From DASWHD01 sp036393335 (GTDB taxonomy: Bacteria; CG2-30-53-67; CG2-30-70-394), in the NCBI GenBank assembly GCA_036393335.1, contig DASWHD010000162.1, positions 1 to 35,818 of the forward strand: DNA of 35,818 nt, read 5' to 3'. The position numbers were made by a program, and so were the translations under genes. Every line of letters starts with the position of its first letter. Position 1 is the first letter of the stretch. Shown here piece after piece: positions 18,319-27,302 of the stretch. A model generated the notes under the pieces. It was not told where the DNA came from, made no database searches, and saw nothing but the letters and a program-made list of their open reading frames with translations.

Positions 18319-18837
18319 TTACAGCCAGTCGAACCAGTCGTCCTGGGACTTGCAGTCTTGCACCATCTCCCCGGACCAACGCATGGCTACCGGCAGCAGG
18401 CCGAGGACGGAATCGAGGCAGGTGCGCGCCGCCTTCGGACCACCGGGCAGGGCCAGCAAGAGGGTGGTGCCACGGATGCCCGCACGCGGGCGGGTGAGGG
18501 CCGCCACCGGGCTGAGCTTGCTCACCGCCTCCCACATGATCCGTCCGACGGCGAACAAGTGCTTGTCGCTCAGCTCGACGATCAGCTCCGGCATGAAGTC
18601 ATTGGGGGCAACGCCGATGGCACCGGTGGTGACGATGGCACGGTATTCCCCGCTAGCGATGCAATCGAGGATGCGCTGTTTCACCTTCTCCCGGTCGGCC
18701 TCGATGATCTCGCCGCACACCATCTCCAAACCCGTCTCGCTGGTGCGCACCAGGTCTTCCAGGATGACGCAGGTGTTGGCCTTGCGGCGTTCTTCAAAGC
18801 AGTAGTCCAGGATCGATAAGGTTAGGATTTTGGCCAT
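18319..18837 (-). CDS. MoaB/MogA-like molybdopterin-binding protein
   Basis: A 172-residue protein with the molybdopterin-binding (MoCF) fold signature: VTTGAIGVAPNDFMPELI where MogA/MoaB have TTGGTG, and GTTLLLALPGGPKAARTCLD matching the GxTLxxxLPGxPxA segment. It would act in molybdenum cofactor synthesis (MPT adenylylation) or be a paralogue with another task. TTGAIGVAPND departs from the usual TTGGTGxxxRD, so catalytic function is uncertain. The ATG is at 18837; no other moa/mog genes are nearby. Confidence 0.75.
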   Translation of the reverse strand: MAKILTLSILDYCFEERRKANTCVILEDLVRTSETGLEMVCGEIIEADREKVKQRILDCIASGEYRAIVTTGAIGVAPNDFMPELIVELSDKHLFAVGRIMWEAVSKLSPVAALTRPRAGIRGTTLLLALPGGPKAARTCLDSVLGLLPVAMRWSGEMVQDCKSQDDWFDWL

Positions 18838-19010
18838 TGGGCGCCTCCACTGGCGAGAAAACCGATACCCCCTGCATGATTACCGAAGGCGCGGCACCGA
18901 CGCGTGTGGCCGCTACCACTCCCCGTGAACGAAACTCTAGCTCAATGCAGGGGATTTACATAGGGGGGCGGGCGAGACGTTGCGGCCCAGCCGCGTCCCC
19001 ATCGCGGCGA

Positions 19011-21251
19011 TCAATCGGTGTCGAATCGGAAGCGGAGCGCCTCGCCGTCGAGGTCGATGTGCACCGTGCCTCCCTTGGTGAGCCGGCCAAAGAGGATCTC
19101 GTCGGCGAGGGGCTTCTTGATCCGATCGGCGATGAGCCGCGCCAGGGGGCGGGCACCGAAGGTCGGGTCGTATCCCGCCCGGGCGAGCCACGCCCGGGCC
19201 TCCGGATCGAGGGCGAAGAAGATCTTCTTCTCCGCGAGCTGCCCCTCCAACTCCATGAGGAACTTGTCCACCACCCGTTCGACGACCGGCAGCGGCAGGG
19301 CCGCAAAGGAAATGATCGCGTCGAGCCGGTTGCGGAACTCCGGGCTGAAGGTGTCGCGCAGGGCCTTTTCCTCGCCGCCGACGCGGGTCTGTGGGGTGAA
19401 ACCGAGGGGCGGTGCGGAGAGCTCGCGGGCGCCGACGTTGCTGGTCATGATCAGGATGACGTGACGGAAGTCGGTCTTGCGCCCGGTGTTGTCGGTCAGG
19501 GTCGCATGGTCCATCACCTGCAAGAGGACGTTGAAGATGTCCGGGTGTGCCTTCTCTATCTCGTCAAGGAGGAGCACCGCGTAGGGGTTGCGCCGCACCT
19601 CCTCGGTCAGCAGCCCCCCCTGGTCGAAGCCGACGTAGCCCGGTGGCGCCCCGATCAGGCGCGAGACGGCATGGCGCTCCATGTATTCGCTCATGTCGAA
19701 GCGCAGGAACTCGACCCCCAGGGAGGTGGCGAGCTGTCGGGCCACCTCGGTCTTGCCCACGCCGGTGGGGCCGGTGAGCAGAAAGCAACCCGTGGGGCGG
19801 CCAGGCGCCGAGAGACCCGCGCCGGAGAGCTTGATGGCGGTCACCAGGGCCGCAATTGCTGGATCCTGGCCGAACACCATGCGCTTGATGTCGTCCCCCA
19901 GGTGTTCGAGCCGTTCCCGACTGGCAGTGGAGAGGGTGCGCGGTGGGAGCTGGGAGATGCTTGCCACCACCTGCTCGATGTCGTGTGGGGTGACGCTGGT
20001 CTTGCGTCGTGAGGGGGGGAGGAGGGCCACCTCGGCGCCGGCCTCGTCGATCACGTCGATCGCCTTGTCCGGTAGGTGGCGTTCCTGAATGTAGCGTGCC
20101 GACAGCTCGGCGGCGGCACGCAGGGCGGTGGCGGTGTAGTGCACCCCGTGGTGCGCCTCGTAGTGCGGCTTGAGGCCCCGCAAGATGCGCACGGTCTCCT
20201 CGATCGAAGGTTCCAACACGTCGATCTTCTGGAAGCGCCGCGCCAGGGCGCGATCGCGTTCGAAGTGGTTGCGGTATTCCTCGAACGTGGTGGAGCCGAT
20301 GCAGCGCAGCTTGCCTGTGGCCAGGGCCGGCTTGAGCAGGTTGGCGGCGTCCATCGCGCCGCCGCTGGTGGCACCGGCGCCAATCACCGTGTGGATCTCG
20401 TCAATGAACAGGATGGCGTTGGCGATCTTTTCTAGTGCCTTGAGTACCGCCTTGACGCGCTGTTCGAAATCGCCCCGGTAGCGCGTGCCGGCGAGCAACG
20501 CTCCCATGTCCAGGGCGTAGATCGTCGCGCTCTGCAACGGCTTCGGTACCTTGCCCTGCTGGATACGCAGGGCAAGTCCCTCGGCCAAGGCGGTCTTGCC
20601 GACGCCGGCGTCGCCCACGAATAGCGGGTTGTTCTTACGCCGCCGGCACAGGGTGCGCACGGTGCGGTCGATCTCTTGCTGGCGGCCGATCAGCGGGTCG
20701 ATGGTCCCGGCCGCGGCGCGCTCCACCAGGTTGGTGGTGAACGCCGCCAGGGGGTCGTGCGTGCGCGGCGCGCGTTCCTCGCCCTCGTCCTCCGCTTCGT
20801 ACGGGAGGGGGACCTCGTCCTCGAACTTGGAAACGCCGTGCGCCAGGTAGCTCACGACGTCGAGGCGCTCGACGCCGGCCTGGCGCAGGAAGTAGACGGC
20901 GTGCGAGTCGCGCTCGCTGAACAGGGCGACGAGGAGGTCGGCGGCACGCACCCGCTCCTGGCCGGACGACTGCACATGGATCACGGCGCGCTGCACTACC
21001 CGTTGGGTGGCGAGAGTCGCCATGGGCGTTTCCTCCAGGCCTTCCGGGAGCGGCTCCATCTCCTCCAGAAATCGGTCGACCTGGGTGCGGATGGACTGCG
21101 CATCGCCCCCGCAGTGATGCAGGATCTCCCCGATGTCCTCCTCGGCGAGGAGGGTGAGCAAGAGGTGCTCCAGGGTGATGAGCTCGTGGCGTCGCCGCCG
21201 CGCCTCGTCTACCGCTGCGCGAAAGACGCGCTCGACCTCGGAGGGATCCAT
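19011..21251 (-). CDS. clpA: ATP-dependent Clp protease ATP-binding subunit ClpA
   Basis: An AAA+ unfoldase of 746 residues that feeds proteins to ClpP, including N-degron substrates delivered by ClpS. The N-terminal Clp repeat domain (residues 1-150) is followed by AAA module 1 with GDAGVGKTALAEG and module 2 with GPTGVGKTEVARQL, ending in the ClpB-type D2 small domain (YDPTFGARPLARLIADRIKKPLADEIL). The ATG at 21251 overlaps the clpS stop (TGATG), so clpS-clpA is a coupled operon. No clpP is in this window. Confidence 0.97.
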   Translation of the reverse strand: MDPSEVERVFRAAVDEARRRRHELITLEHLLLTLLAEEDIGEILHHCGGDAQSIRTQVDRFLEEMEPLPEGLEETPMATLATQRVVQRAVIHVQSSGQERVRAADLLVALFSERDSHAVYFLRQAGVERLDVVSYLAHGVSKFEDEVPLPYEAEDEGEERAPRTHDPLAAFTTNLVERAAAGTIDPLIGRQQEIDRTVRTLCRRRKNNPLFVGDAGVGKTALAEGLALRIQQGKVPKPLQSATIYALDMGALLAGTRYRGDFEQRVKAVLKALEKIANAILFIDEIHTVIGAGATSGGAMDAANLLKPALATGKLRCIGSTTFEEYRNHFERDRALARRFQKIDVLEPSIEETVRILRGLKPHYEAHHGVHYTATALRAAAELSARYIQERHLPDKAIDVIDEAGAEVALLPPSRRKTSVTPHDIEQVVASISQLPPRTLSTASRERLEHLGDDIKRMVFGQDPAIAALVTAIKLSGAGLSAPGRPTGCFLLTGPTGVGKTEVARQLATSLGVEFLRFDMSEYMERHAVSRLIGAPPGYVGFDQGGLLTEEVRRNPYAVLLLDEIEKAHPDIFNVLLQVMDHATLTDNTGRKTDFRHVILIMTSNVGARELSAPPLGFTPQTRVGGEEKALRDTFSPEFRNRLDAIISFAALPLPVVERVVDKFLMELEGQLAEKKIFFALDPEARAWLARAGYDPTFGARPLARLIADRIKKPLADEILFGRLTKGGTVHIDLDGEALRFRFDTD

Positions 21252-21568
21252 CACGCCGGCTCCATGGTGCACTTCAGAGGGTGCTCGCGCTGCCGGGCGA
21301 ACTCGTGCACCTGCACCATCTTGGTTTCCGCCACCTCGTAGGTGTAGACCCCGGCGACGCCGACGCCGCGCTGGTGGACGTTCATCATCACCTGGTGGGC
21401 ACGGGGCTCGTCCATGTGGAAAAACCGCATCAGCACGGCCACCACGAACTCCATGGTCGTGTAGTCGTCGTTGTGCAGGAGGACCTTGTACATCGGCGGC
21501 TTTTGCACCTTCTGCCGCCGGTCGGTGAGGGTCTCCTCGTCGCGCTGGAGGTCGTCACGTTCCGCCAT
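21251..21568 (-). CDS. clpS: ClpS adaptor protein
   Basis: A 105-residue adaptor that binds N-degron substrates and the ClpA N-domain. The signature KVLLHNDDYTTMEFVVAVL (about 28-46), the hydrophobic pocket residues and VHQRGVGVAGVYTYEVAETK are intact. The stop overlaps the clpA start. Confidence 0.97.
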   Translation of the reverse strand: MAERDDLQRDEETLTDRRQKVQKPPMYKVLLHNDDYTTMEFVVAVLMRFFHMDEPRAHQVMMNVHQRGVGVAGVYTYEVAETKMVQVHEFARQREHPLKCTMEPA

Positions 21569-21669
21569 AGGGCGAATTGTATCCTATGCGCGCTAGCTAA
21601 CGTGTCCCAGCCGGTTGCCGCCGCCGGGTCCGCGCCGTCGGTGGGGACCCGGCAGGCTGTGGGTTATCC

Positions 21670-23163
21670 CTATTTCTTGCTTGGGGTCTTTTTCGCCACT
21701 TTTTTCGGGGCCGCCTTGAACGCCGCCTTTTTACCCGGCGCCTCCGCCTTCTTCTCGGCAGGCTTGGCGCTGGATTTCTTCTTCGGCGCCCACTTCTTGT
21801 CGGTGGCCTTGCGCGGCGGCGATTTTGCCTTGGCGCTGGGCCTGGCTTCAGGGACAGGCTCTACTTCCTCCATCTCCTCACCCGCGTCGCCGAGACGCTT
21901 GAGCGCCGCCTCCTTCTTGCGATGCAGGACCCGCTCCATCGCCTCACCGGCCGCCTCCTGCGCGGCTTGTTTCGCCGGCGTCAGCCGACCCGATCGGGCC
22001 AGGGCATCAGCCACGGTACGGCGGGTTACGGAGACCGTCGCCGCGGCCTGGGCATCGAACTGAGTCTCCGACGCCTGTCGCTTCTTGCGCAGGTCGGTGG
22101 AGGAGAGCTTGTACGGCTTGAGTTTCGCCTCCGTGGCGTCGATGAGCCTGAGCCCCTTGGGTGACAGGATGCCGCGGTCGGTGATGTAGGCGGTGACCAG
22201 GGCCGCGGGGGTGACGTCGAAGGCCGGATTCCACACCCGCGCGCGCTCCGGCGTGATCATGGTGCGGCCCATGACCAGGGTGATCTCCTCCTTTTCGCGC
22301 TCCTCGATCGGGATATCGGCGCCGGTCTTGGCGTCCCGGTCGACGGTGGAGGTGGGGGCCGCCACGTAGAGCGGGATCCGATGGGCATTGGCCAGGACCG
22401 CTAGCGAGTAGGTGCCGATCTTGTTGGCGAAGTCGCCGTTGGCAGCGATGCGATCGGCACCCACGATGACCGCGTTGATTCGCCCGACCCGCATGAAGTG
22501 CGCCGCCATGCTGTCGGTGATGACGGTGTACGGGATGTTATCCTCGTCGCACTCCCAGGCGGTGAGCCGCGCCCCCTGGAACATGGGGCGGGTTTCGGTG
22601 ATGACGACCGAGACCCGCCGGCCTGCGGAGATCGCAGCCCGTACTACGCCCATGGCCGTGCCGTAGCCGGCGGTGGCGAGGGCACCGGCGTTGCAATGGG
22701 TCAGGACATAGTCGCCGGAGTTGAAGAGCGGCGCGCCTGCCTTGCCGATCGCCTCGTTGGTGGCGATGTCCGCGTCGCGCAGCTCACTAGCGGCGGCGAG
22801 CAGGGTCTTGACCCGCTCCGGCCCCGGTTTGGCGGCGCAGCCCTCGCCGACAGGCACCATCTGGTCGATCGCCCAGGCGAGGTTGATCGCCGTGGGGCGG
22901 GCCTGGCGCAAAGCCTCCGCCGCCGAATGGAAGGCTTCGAGGAAGGTGTGGGGGTCTGCCTCCGTTTTGTTTTGCGCCACGAGCGCCAGGCTCATCGCCG
23001 CGGCGATGCCGATCAGGGGTGCCCCGCGGATCACCAAGGTCTGGATCGCATCGATCACCTGGTAGTAGTCGGTGAATTCGCGGTAGGTCGTCTCCCGTGG
23101 TAGGAGGCGCTGGTCCAGGACACGGATCCGGTTGTTCTGCCACTCGATCATTTTGTAATTCAT
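21670..23163 (-). CDS. mtnA: methylthioribose-1-phosphate isomerase MtnA with long basic tail
   Basis: Residues 1 to about 345 are MtnA, which converts S-methyl-5-thioribose-1-phosphate to the ribulose form in methionine salvage: VIRGAPLIGIAAAMSLAL, HCNAGALATAGYGTAMGVV (catalytic Cys), ARLTAWECDEDNIPYTVITD, VIVGADRIAANGDFANKIGTY and VWNPAFDVTPAALV. The enzyme normally ends soon after ITDRGIL. Here about 150 more residues follow in the same frame: a helical linker (KKRQASETQFDAQAAATVSV...), then a lysine/alanine/proline-rich tail ending KKVAKKTPSKK, like histone H1 or AlgR3-type tails. The tail suggests nucleic-acid binding or scaffold function; this is inference. The ATG at 23163 is used, with AGAGGA upstream; GTG at 23169 is possible. 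Confidence 0.92.
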   Translation of the reverse strand: MNYKMIEWQNNRIRVLDQRLLPRETTYREFTDYYQVIDAIQTLVIRGAPLIGIAAAMSLALVAQNKTEADPHTFLEAFHSAAEALRQARPTAINLAWAIDQMVPVGEGCAAKPGPERVKTLLAAASELRDADIATNEAIGKAGAPLFNSGDYVLTHCNAGALATAGYGTAMGVVRAAISAGRRVSVVITETRPMFQGARLTAWECDEDNIPYTVITDSMAAHFMRVGRINAVIVGADRIAANGDFANKIGTYSLAVLANAHRIPLYVAAPTSTVDRDAKTGADIPIEEREKEEITLVMGRTMITPERARVWNPAFDVTPAALVTAYITDRGILSPKGLRLIDATEAKLKPYKLSSTDLRKKRQASETQFDAQAAATVSVTRRTVADALARSGRLTPAKQAAQEAAGEAMERVLHRKKEAALKRLGDAGEEMEEVEPVPEARPSAKAKSPPRKATDKKWAPKKKSSAKPAEKKAEAPGKKAAFKAAPKKVAKKTPSKK

Positions 23164-23249
23164 TGACACGGTTCCTCTTGTGGGGGAAGGCGAAACGACG
23201 TCCTGCGGCCCGGCGCGGCGGTGCAGGTAAGGGGATGGAAGGCGGCAAA

Positions 23250-25268
23250 CTATGCCGGCGGAGGGTGGAGTTTGTCGTCGTCGGCGAGGCGATAGAGGTC
23301 CTCCTCCCCGAGGACTGGAATCTTGAGGCGGAGCGCCTTGTCATGCTTGGTGCCGGGGTTCTCACCCACCACCACATAGCTGGTCTTACGGCTGACGGTG
23401 GATGTCGTGCGGCCGCCATGGGCGACGATCCACTCCTCGACCGCACTCCGGGGCCGGCTCAGGGCGCCGGTCAAGACGAAGGTGAGCCCCAGGAATGGCT
23501 GGGGCTTTCCCCCTGCCTGGCGGGTCTCGAACTGCAGGCCGGCGACCTGGAGCCGTTTGATCAAGAGAACATGGCTCGGGTCGTGGAGGAACCGGTGGAC
23601 GCTGTCTGCCACCACTGGGCCGACCTCCGGCACGGCCTCCAGCTCCTCCTGGGTCGCGCTCCGCAGCGCGGCCAAGGACCCGAAGTGGCCGGCCAGGACC
23701 TGGGCCGTCTGCTCGCCAACGAAGCGGATCCCTAGGGCGTAGAGGACCCGTTCGAAGGGTCGCTCTGTGGCGGCGTGGATCGCACGCACCAGGTTGTCGG
23801 CCGACTTCTCGCCCATCCGCTCCAGACCGGTCAGTTGCTCTGGAGTGAGGGGGAAGAGGTCGGCGTAGTCGCGGATGAGGCCGTGGTCCAATAGCTGGGA
23901 GACGATGACCGGGCCGAGGCCGTCGATGTTCAGGGCGCGGCGCGAGCCGAAGTGGAGGATGGCCCCCTCCACCTGCGCAGGGCAGAGGATATTAACGCAT
24001 CGGTCGACGGCGCCGTCGGGGTCGCGGAGCACTGGCCCATGGCACTCCGGGCAGGTGGCGGGGAAGTGAAAATGTGTACCGCGTCCGGGCCGGTCGCGGT
24101 CGAGGACCGACACCACCTTGGGGATGATGTCTCCACCCTTCTCGATCTCCACCCGATCGCCGACCCGGATGTCGAGGCGGTCGATCTCGTCCTGGTTGTG
24201 GAGGCTCACCCGGCTCACCGTGGTGCCGGCGAGGAGTACCGGCTCGAGCTGGCCGACGGGGGTGAGCTTGCCCGTGCGGCCGACCTGGACCTCGATCCGC
24301 TTCAGGGTTGTGGTGGCGCGATCGGCCGGAAACTTGTAGGCGATGGCCCAACGTGGCGACTTGGCGGTGAAGCCGGCGGCCTCGCGCTCTGCCGGGTCGT
24401 CAACCTTCACCACCACGCCGTCGGTCTGGTAGTCGAGCCGCCGCCGTGCACTGCGCCACGCGGCGCAATAGGCGATCGCCGCGTCGATGTCCGGGCAGGC
24501 CTGGTAGTGGGCCTCCACGGGAAAGCTCCACTCTTGTAGCCGCTGCAGGTGGCGGTGGTGGGGCTGCGCAGGCTCTTGGTGGATGTGCACCTCGTAGGCG
24601 AAGAACGCCAGGGGGCGGCGGGCCACCTCCGCGAGGTCGAGGGTCTTCAGCGTGCCGGCGGTGGCATTGCGCGGGTTGGCGAGGGGCTCCTCCCCCTCCC
24701 GGGCCCGGGCGGCGTTGAGGTCGTGAAAGCCGCTCAATGGCATGTAGAGCTCACCCCGCACCTCGATCTCGTTCGGGGCGTCGGGGAACCATTGGGGAAT
24801 CGCGGCGATGGTGCGCACGTTGCTCGTCACGTCATCTCCCCGCTGCCCGTCGCCGCGGGTGATGGCCTGGCGTAGCTCGCCATCCATATAACGCAGGGCC
24901 AGGGCCACCCCATCGATCTTCAGCTCGCACACGTATCCCGAGGCCAGTTGCCCGAGGACCCGGGTGAGCCGGGCGTCGAACTCTCGCACCTCCGCCTCGG
25001 AGTAAGTATTGCCGAGGCTGAGCATCGGGACGGTGTGCTGCGCGGTAGCGAATCCTTGCGGCACCAAGTCGCTGCCCACCATCTGGGTTGGAGAATCGGG
25101 GGTAATCCACTCCGGATGTCTCTCTTCCAGCCGTTGGAGCTCGGCAAGTAGTTCATCGAACTCCCGATCCGTGTAGGGGGTGGAACGCCCCTGATAGTAG
25201 GCGGCGTTGGCTGCGTGGATGTTGCGTCGGAGGGTGAGAAGGCGTTGTTTCTCGGTCGAGATCGCCAT
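23250..25268 (-). CDS. ligA: NAD-dependent DNA ligase LigA
   Basis: The replicative DNA ligase, about 672 residues. The NAD-binding Ia domain is followed by the adenylation motif ELKIDG with nucleophile K117, the OB domain, the four-cysteine zinc finger (CPECHGP...CVNILCP), helix-hairpin-helix repeats (GLERMGEKSADNL, VPEVGPVVADSV) and a BRCT domain (FVLTGALSRPRSAVEEWI). All are in the usual order and length. The ATG at 25268 is used; a GTG two codons earlier is an alternative. It lies 87 bases upstream of mtnA on the same strand. The 256-base gap on its far side holds no recognisable gene. Confidence 0.97.
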   Translation of the reverse strand: MAISTEKQRLLTLRRNIHAANAAYYQGRSTPYTDREFDELLAELQRLEERHPEWITPDSPTQMVGSDLVPQGFATAQHTVPMLSLGNTYSEAEVREFDARLTRVLGQLASGYVCELKIDGVALALRYMDGELRQAITRGDGQRGDDVTSNVRTIAAIPQWFPDAPNEIEVRGELYMPLSGFHDLNAARAREGEEPLANPRNATAGTLKTLDLAEVARRPLAFFAYEVHIHQEPAQPHHRHLQRLQEWSFPVEAHYQACPDIDAAIAYCAAWRSARRRLDYQTDGVVVKVDDPAEREAAGFTAKSPRWAIAYKFPADRATTTLKRIEVQVGRTGKLTPVGQLEPVLLAGTTVSRVSLHNQDEIDRLDIRVGDRVEIEKGGDIIPKVVSVLDRDRPGRGTHFHFPATCPECHGPVLRDPDGAVDRCVNILCPAQVEGAILHFGSRRALNIDGLGPVIVSQLLDHGLIRDYADLFPLTPEQLTGLERMGEKSADNLVRAIHAATERPFERVLYALGIRFVGEQTAQVLAGHFGSLAALRSATQEELEAVPEVGPVVADSVHRFLHDPSHVLLIKRLQVAGLQFETRQAGGKPQPFLGLTFVLTGALSRPRSAVEEWIVAHGGRTTSTVSRKTSYVVVGENPGTKHDKALRLKIPVLGEEDLYRLADDDKLHPPPA

Positions 25269-25524
25269 GGGCACCCAATGTCATCCGTATTGTTGCGACA
25301 GGGAAGGCCGATTGTATGGAAATGCCGAGGCACATCAAGCGGCGGCTCGCATCGCTTGGGCCGTTTCGGTGCGGAAAGTGCGGCGCCACCGAGTAGCTTG
25401 CCGCCCCGACCCCAAGTGGGTGCACGGTCGTTTCGGACCGCGTTCCACGGTGGGTAGGATGGGTTGCCCTGCTACTTACACCCGCGGCAGGGAGGCCGAT
25501 CTTACGGCCGTTCACCGCCGCGGG

Positions 25525-26900
25525 TCAGGCGATGATCGGTCCGGATGCCTGGACGATCTGATTGCGATCGTGCCGTTTGGCCACGTAGAGCGCCGCATCG
25601 GCGGTGCGGATCAGCTCGTTGACCGACAGACCGTCCATCGGGTAGGCGGCAATCCCACCGGAAAAGCTCAACGTCCCGTTGGGTTGGGACTCTTTATGGG
25701 GGAAGGGGTGGGCGAGAAACAGGTTGCGGAACCGCTCGGCGAAGTGCAGCGCGTCGTCGCGATTCAGGCCCGGAGTAAGGACGATGAACTCCTCGCCGCC
25801 ATAGCGTGCGCAGATATCGACCGCCCGCATGTGCTCCCGAAACAGTCGCCCGACCCGTCGCAAGACCTCGTCTCCGGCCAGGTGGCCCTGGGTATCGTTG
25901 TAGTGTTTGAAGTGGTCGATATCGAACATGAAGATCGCGAGGAAGCCGCCGTTGCGCCGCGCCTTGCTGATCTCAATCTCGAAGTGCTGTTTGAAGAAGG
26001 TCATGTTGTAGAGGCCGGTCAGGCCGTCGCGGTTGGCCCTCTGGGAGATCTCCTCGAAGGCACGGTTCCCCGCCAGGGCGGTGGAGAAGAGGTCCTTCAA
26101 CGCACCGAGGATCTGGCGCTCGAACCGCGGCCGACGGTCGAGCTGTTTCAGGGTGATCATCCCCAACGAGCTCCGGCCGTGAACCAGGGGTACGTAGATG
26201 TCGGCCTCGATGATCTCTCCCGCCCCGAAGACCTGGTTGCGTACCAGTCCCGTCTCCTTCGTAAGCTGCGAGGCGTAGGTGATCAGTCCACGCTCGCCGA
26301 TCCAGCCGAGCCTGCCTTGCCCGAAGGGGATGACCTCTCGTCGCAGGATCTCCTGGTCGATGCCGACACCGACCCAGGGGATGTAGCCCTTCTCTTGGGT
26401 GATGAGGATGCAGACCTGACGTGCCGGCAACATGGTCTGAATCGTGCTCAGAATCTGCTCGCAGGTAGAATCGACATCCTTGGTGGCGGTCAGTCGCTGG
26501 GCGAGATCCGGGATACAGCGCAGGAGATTCTGGATCTCGGTGATCTCGTCTTGCAGGTCGGAGATCTCGCTCTGCAAGCGGCGGGTCTGTTGGTCGTGAC
26601 GCCGTTCGGCGCGCTCCTGTTCCTCGTGCCAGCGGCGTAGGCGGCTGCGGGCCTGGAAAGCGCCGGTCAGGTAGCCGAGCACGGCGGCGATCACGATGAT
26701 GCCGATCACGGCAGCAAACGTGGTGCCAGGGAAACCGTCTTCACCGGCTGCGACGAGTTTGGACCAGATGTGCAACTCGGCCTCGTTCCAGGTTTTTTTC
26801 GGCCCGAAACCCGTCCGGGCAAGGGGCTCATCGGTGACCCAGGAAGGGCGCTTGATCGCTGGTCGGGAGTGGCCGACCCTTGTGCCCGATTCTTCGCCAT
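25525..26900 (-). CDS. membrane GAF-GGDEF diguanylate cyclase, start region frameshifted
   Basis: The main frame (25525 to about 26792) encodes a membrane helix (FAAVIGIIVIAAVLGYLTGAF), a coiled coil (HEEQERAERRHDQQTRRLQSE...), a GAF-like domain (PARQVCILITQEKGYIPWVG) and a C-terminal GGDEF domain with an intact GGEEF active site and DIDHFKHYND. It should make c-di-GMP in response to a GAF signal. No good start exists in that frame: it runs upstream into repeat element C. The best start, ATG 26900 with GGAGGGAACTC before it, begins MAKNRAQGSATPDQRSSAL in another frame. It would join the main frame through a -1 shift at seven A residues (26793-26799, A AAA AAA). A TTG at 26775 is the in-frame alternative. 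Either a programmed shift, a real mutation or a sequence error. Confidence 0.8.
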
Positions 26901-26930
26901 GAGTTCCCTCCGACCGCGCATCCCGAGCCC

Positions 26931-27134
26931 AGCCCGCATTTCTCACCACGAATCTGCTGCGCCCGCGCAACCGCCCGCATCTCCTGGTCGGGTCCTCGTC
27001 CGTGGTAGGAGCCGATTTGATCGGCGACCCAATGTGACAGGTCGCCGAAGGGATTCGGCTCCTACCGGCGGGCCGGCCAGGATCTACGAACGTTTGCACG
27101 GTCTCGCGACGATCCGTGGTGAGAAATGCGGGCT
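26931..27134 (+). mobile_element. dispersed terminal-inverted-repeat element, copy C
   Basis: Ends AGCCCGCATTTCTCACCA (26931) and TGGTGAGAAATGCGGGCT (27134), with the inner inverted pair GGTAGGAGCCGA / TCGGCTCCTACC at about 27003-27065. It is closely similar to copy B in both halves. It lies between the GGDEF gene and the divergent radical SAM gene, 30 bases from the likely GGDEF start. Confidence 0.88.
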
Positions 27135-27302
27135 AGATGGGCAGGCCGTCGCCGCGCCCGCGCCCGACCGCGGGCCGAGGTGCGGGTTCAGTCTTGCGCG
27201 GCGGCGTGCATGGGGGCAGGTGGGGACCTCCGGTCTCCCCCGGAGTGGGGGCTGGAACGCACGCTTGCGACGCTCCTCGGTGAGACTCCCGGGCTGGCCA
27301 GC

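Noticed and set aside
26901..27099. N-terminal extension of the GGDEF protein to 27099
   Set aside because: The residues are encoded by repeat element C and short spacer, with no ribosome-binding site.
27126..27302. N-terminal extension of the radical SAM protein
   Set aside because: It begins within the end of element C and is arginine-rich low-quality sequence; the PDZ domain begins shortly after the ATG at 27303.
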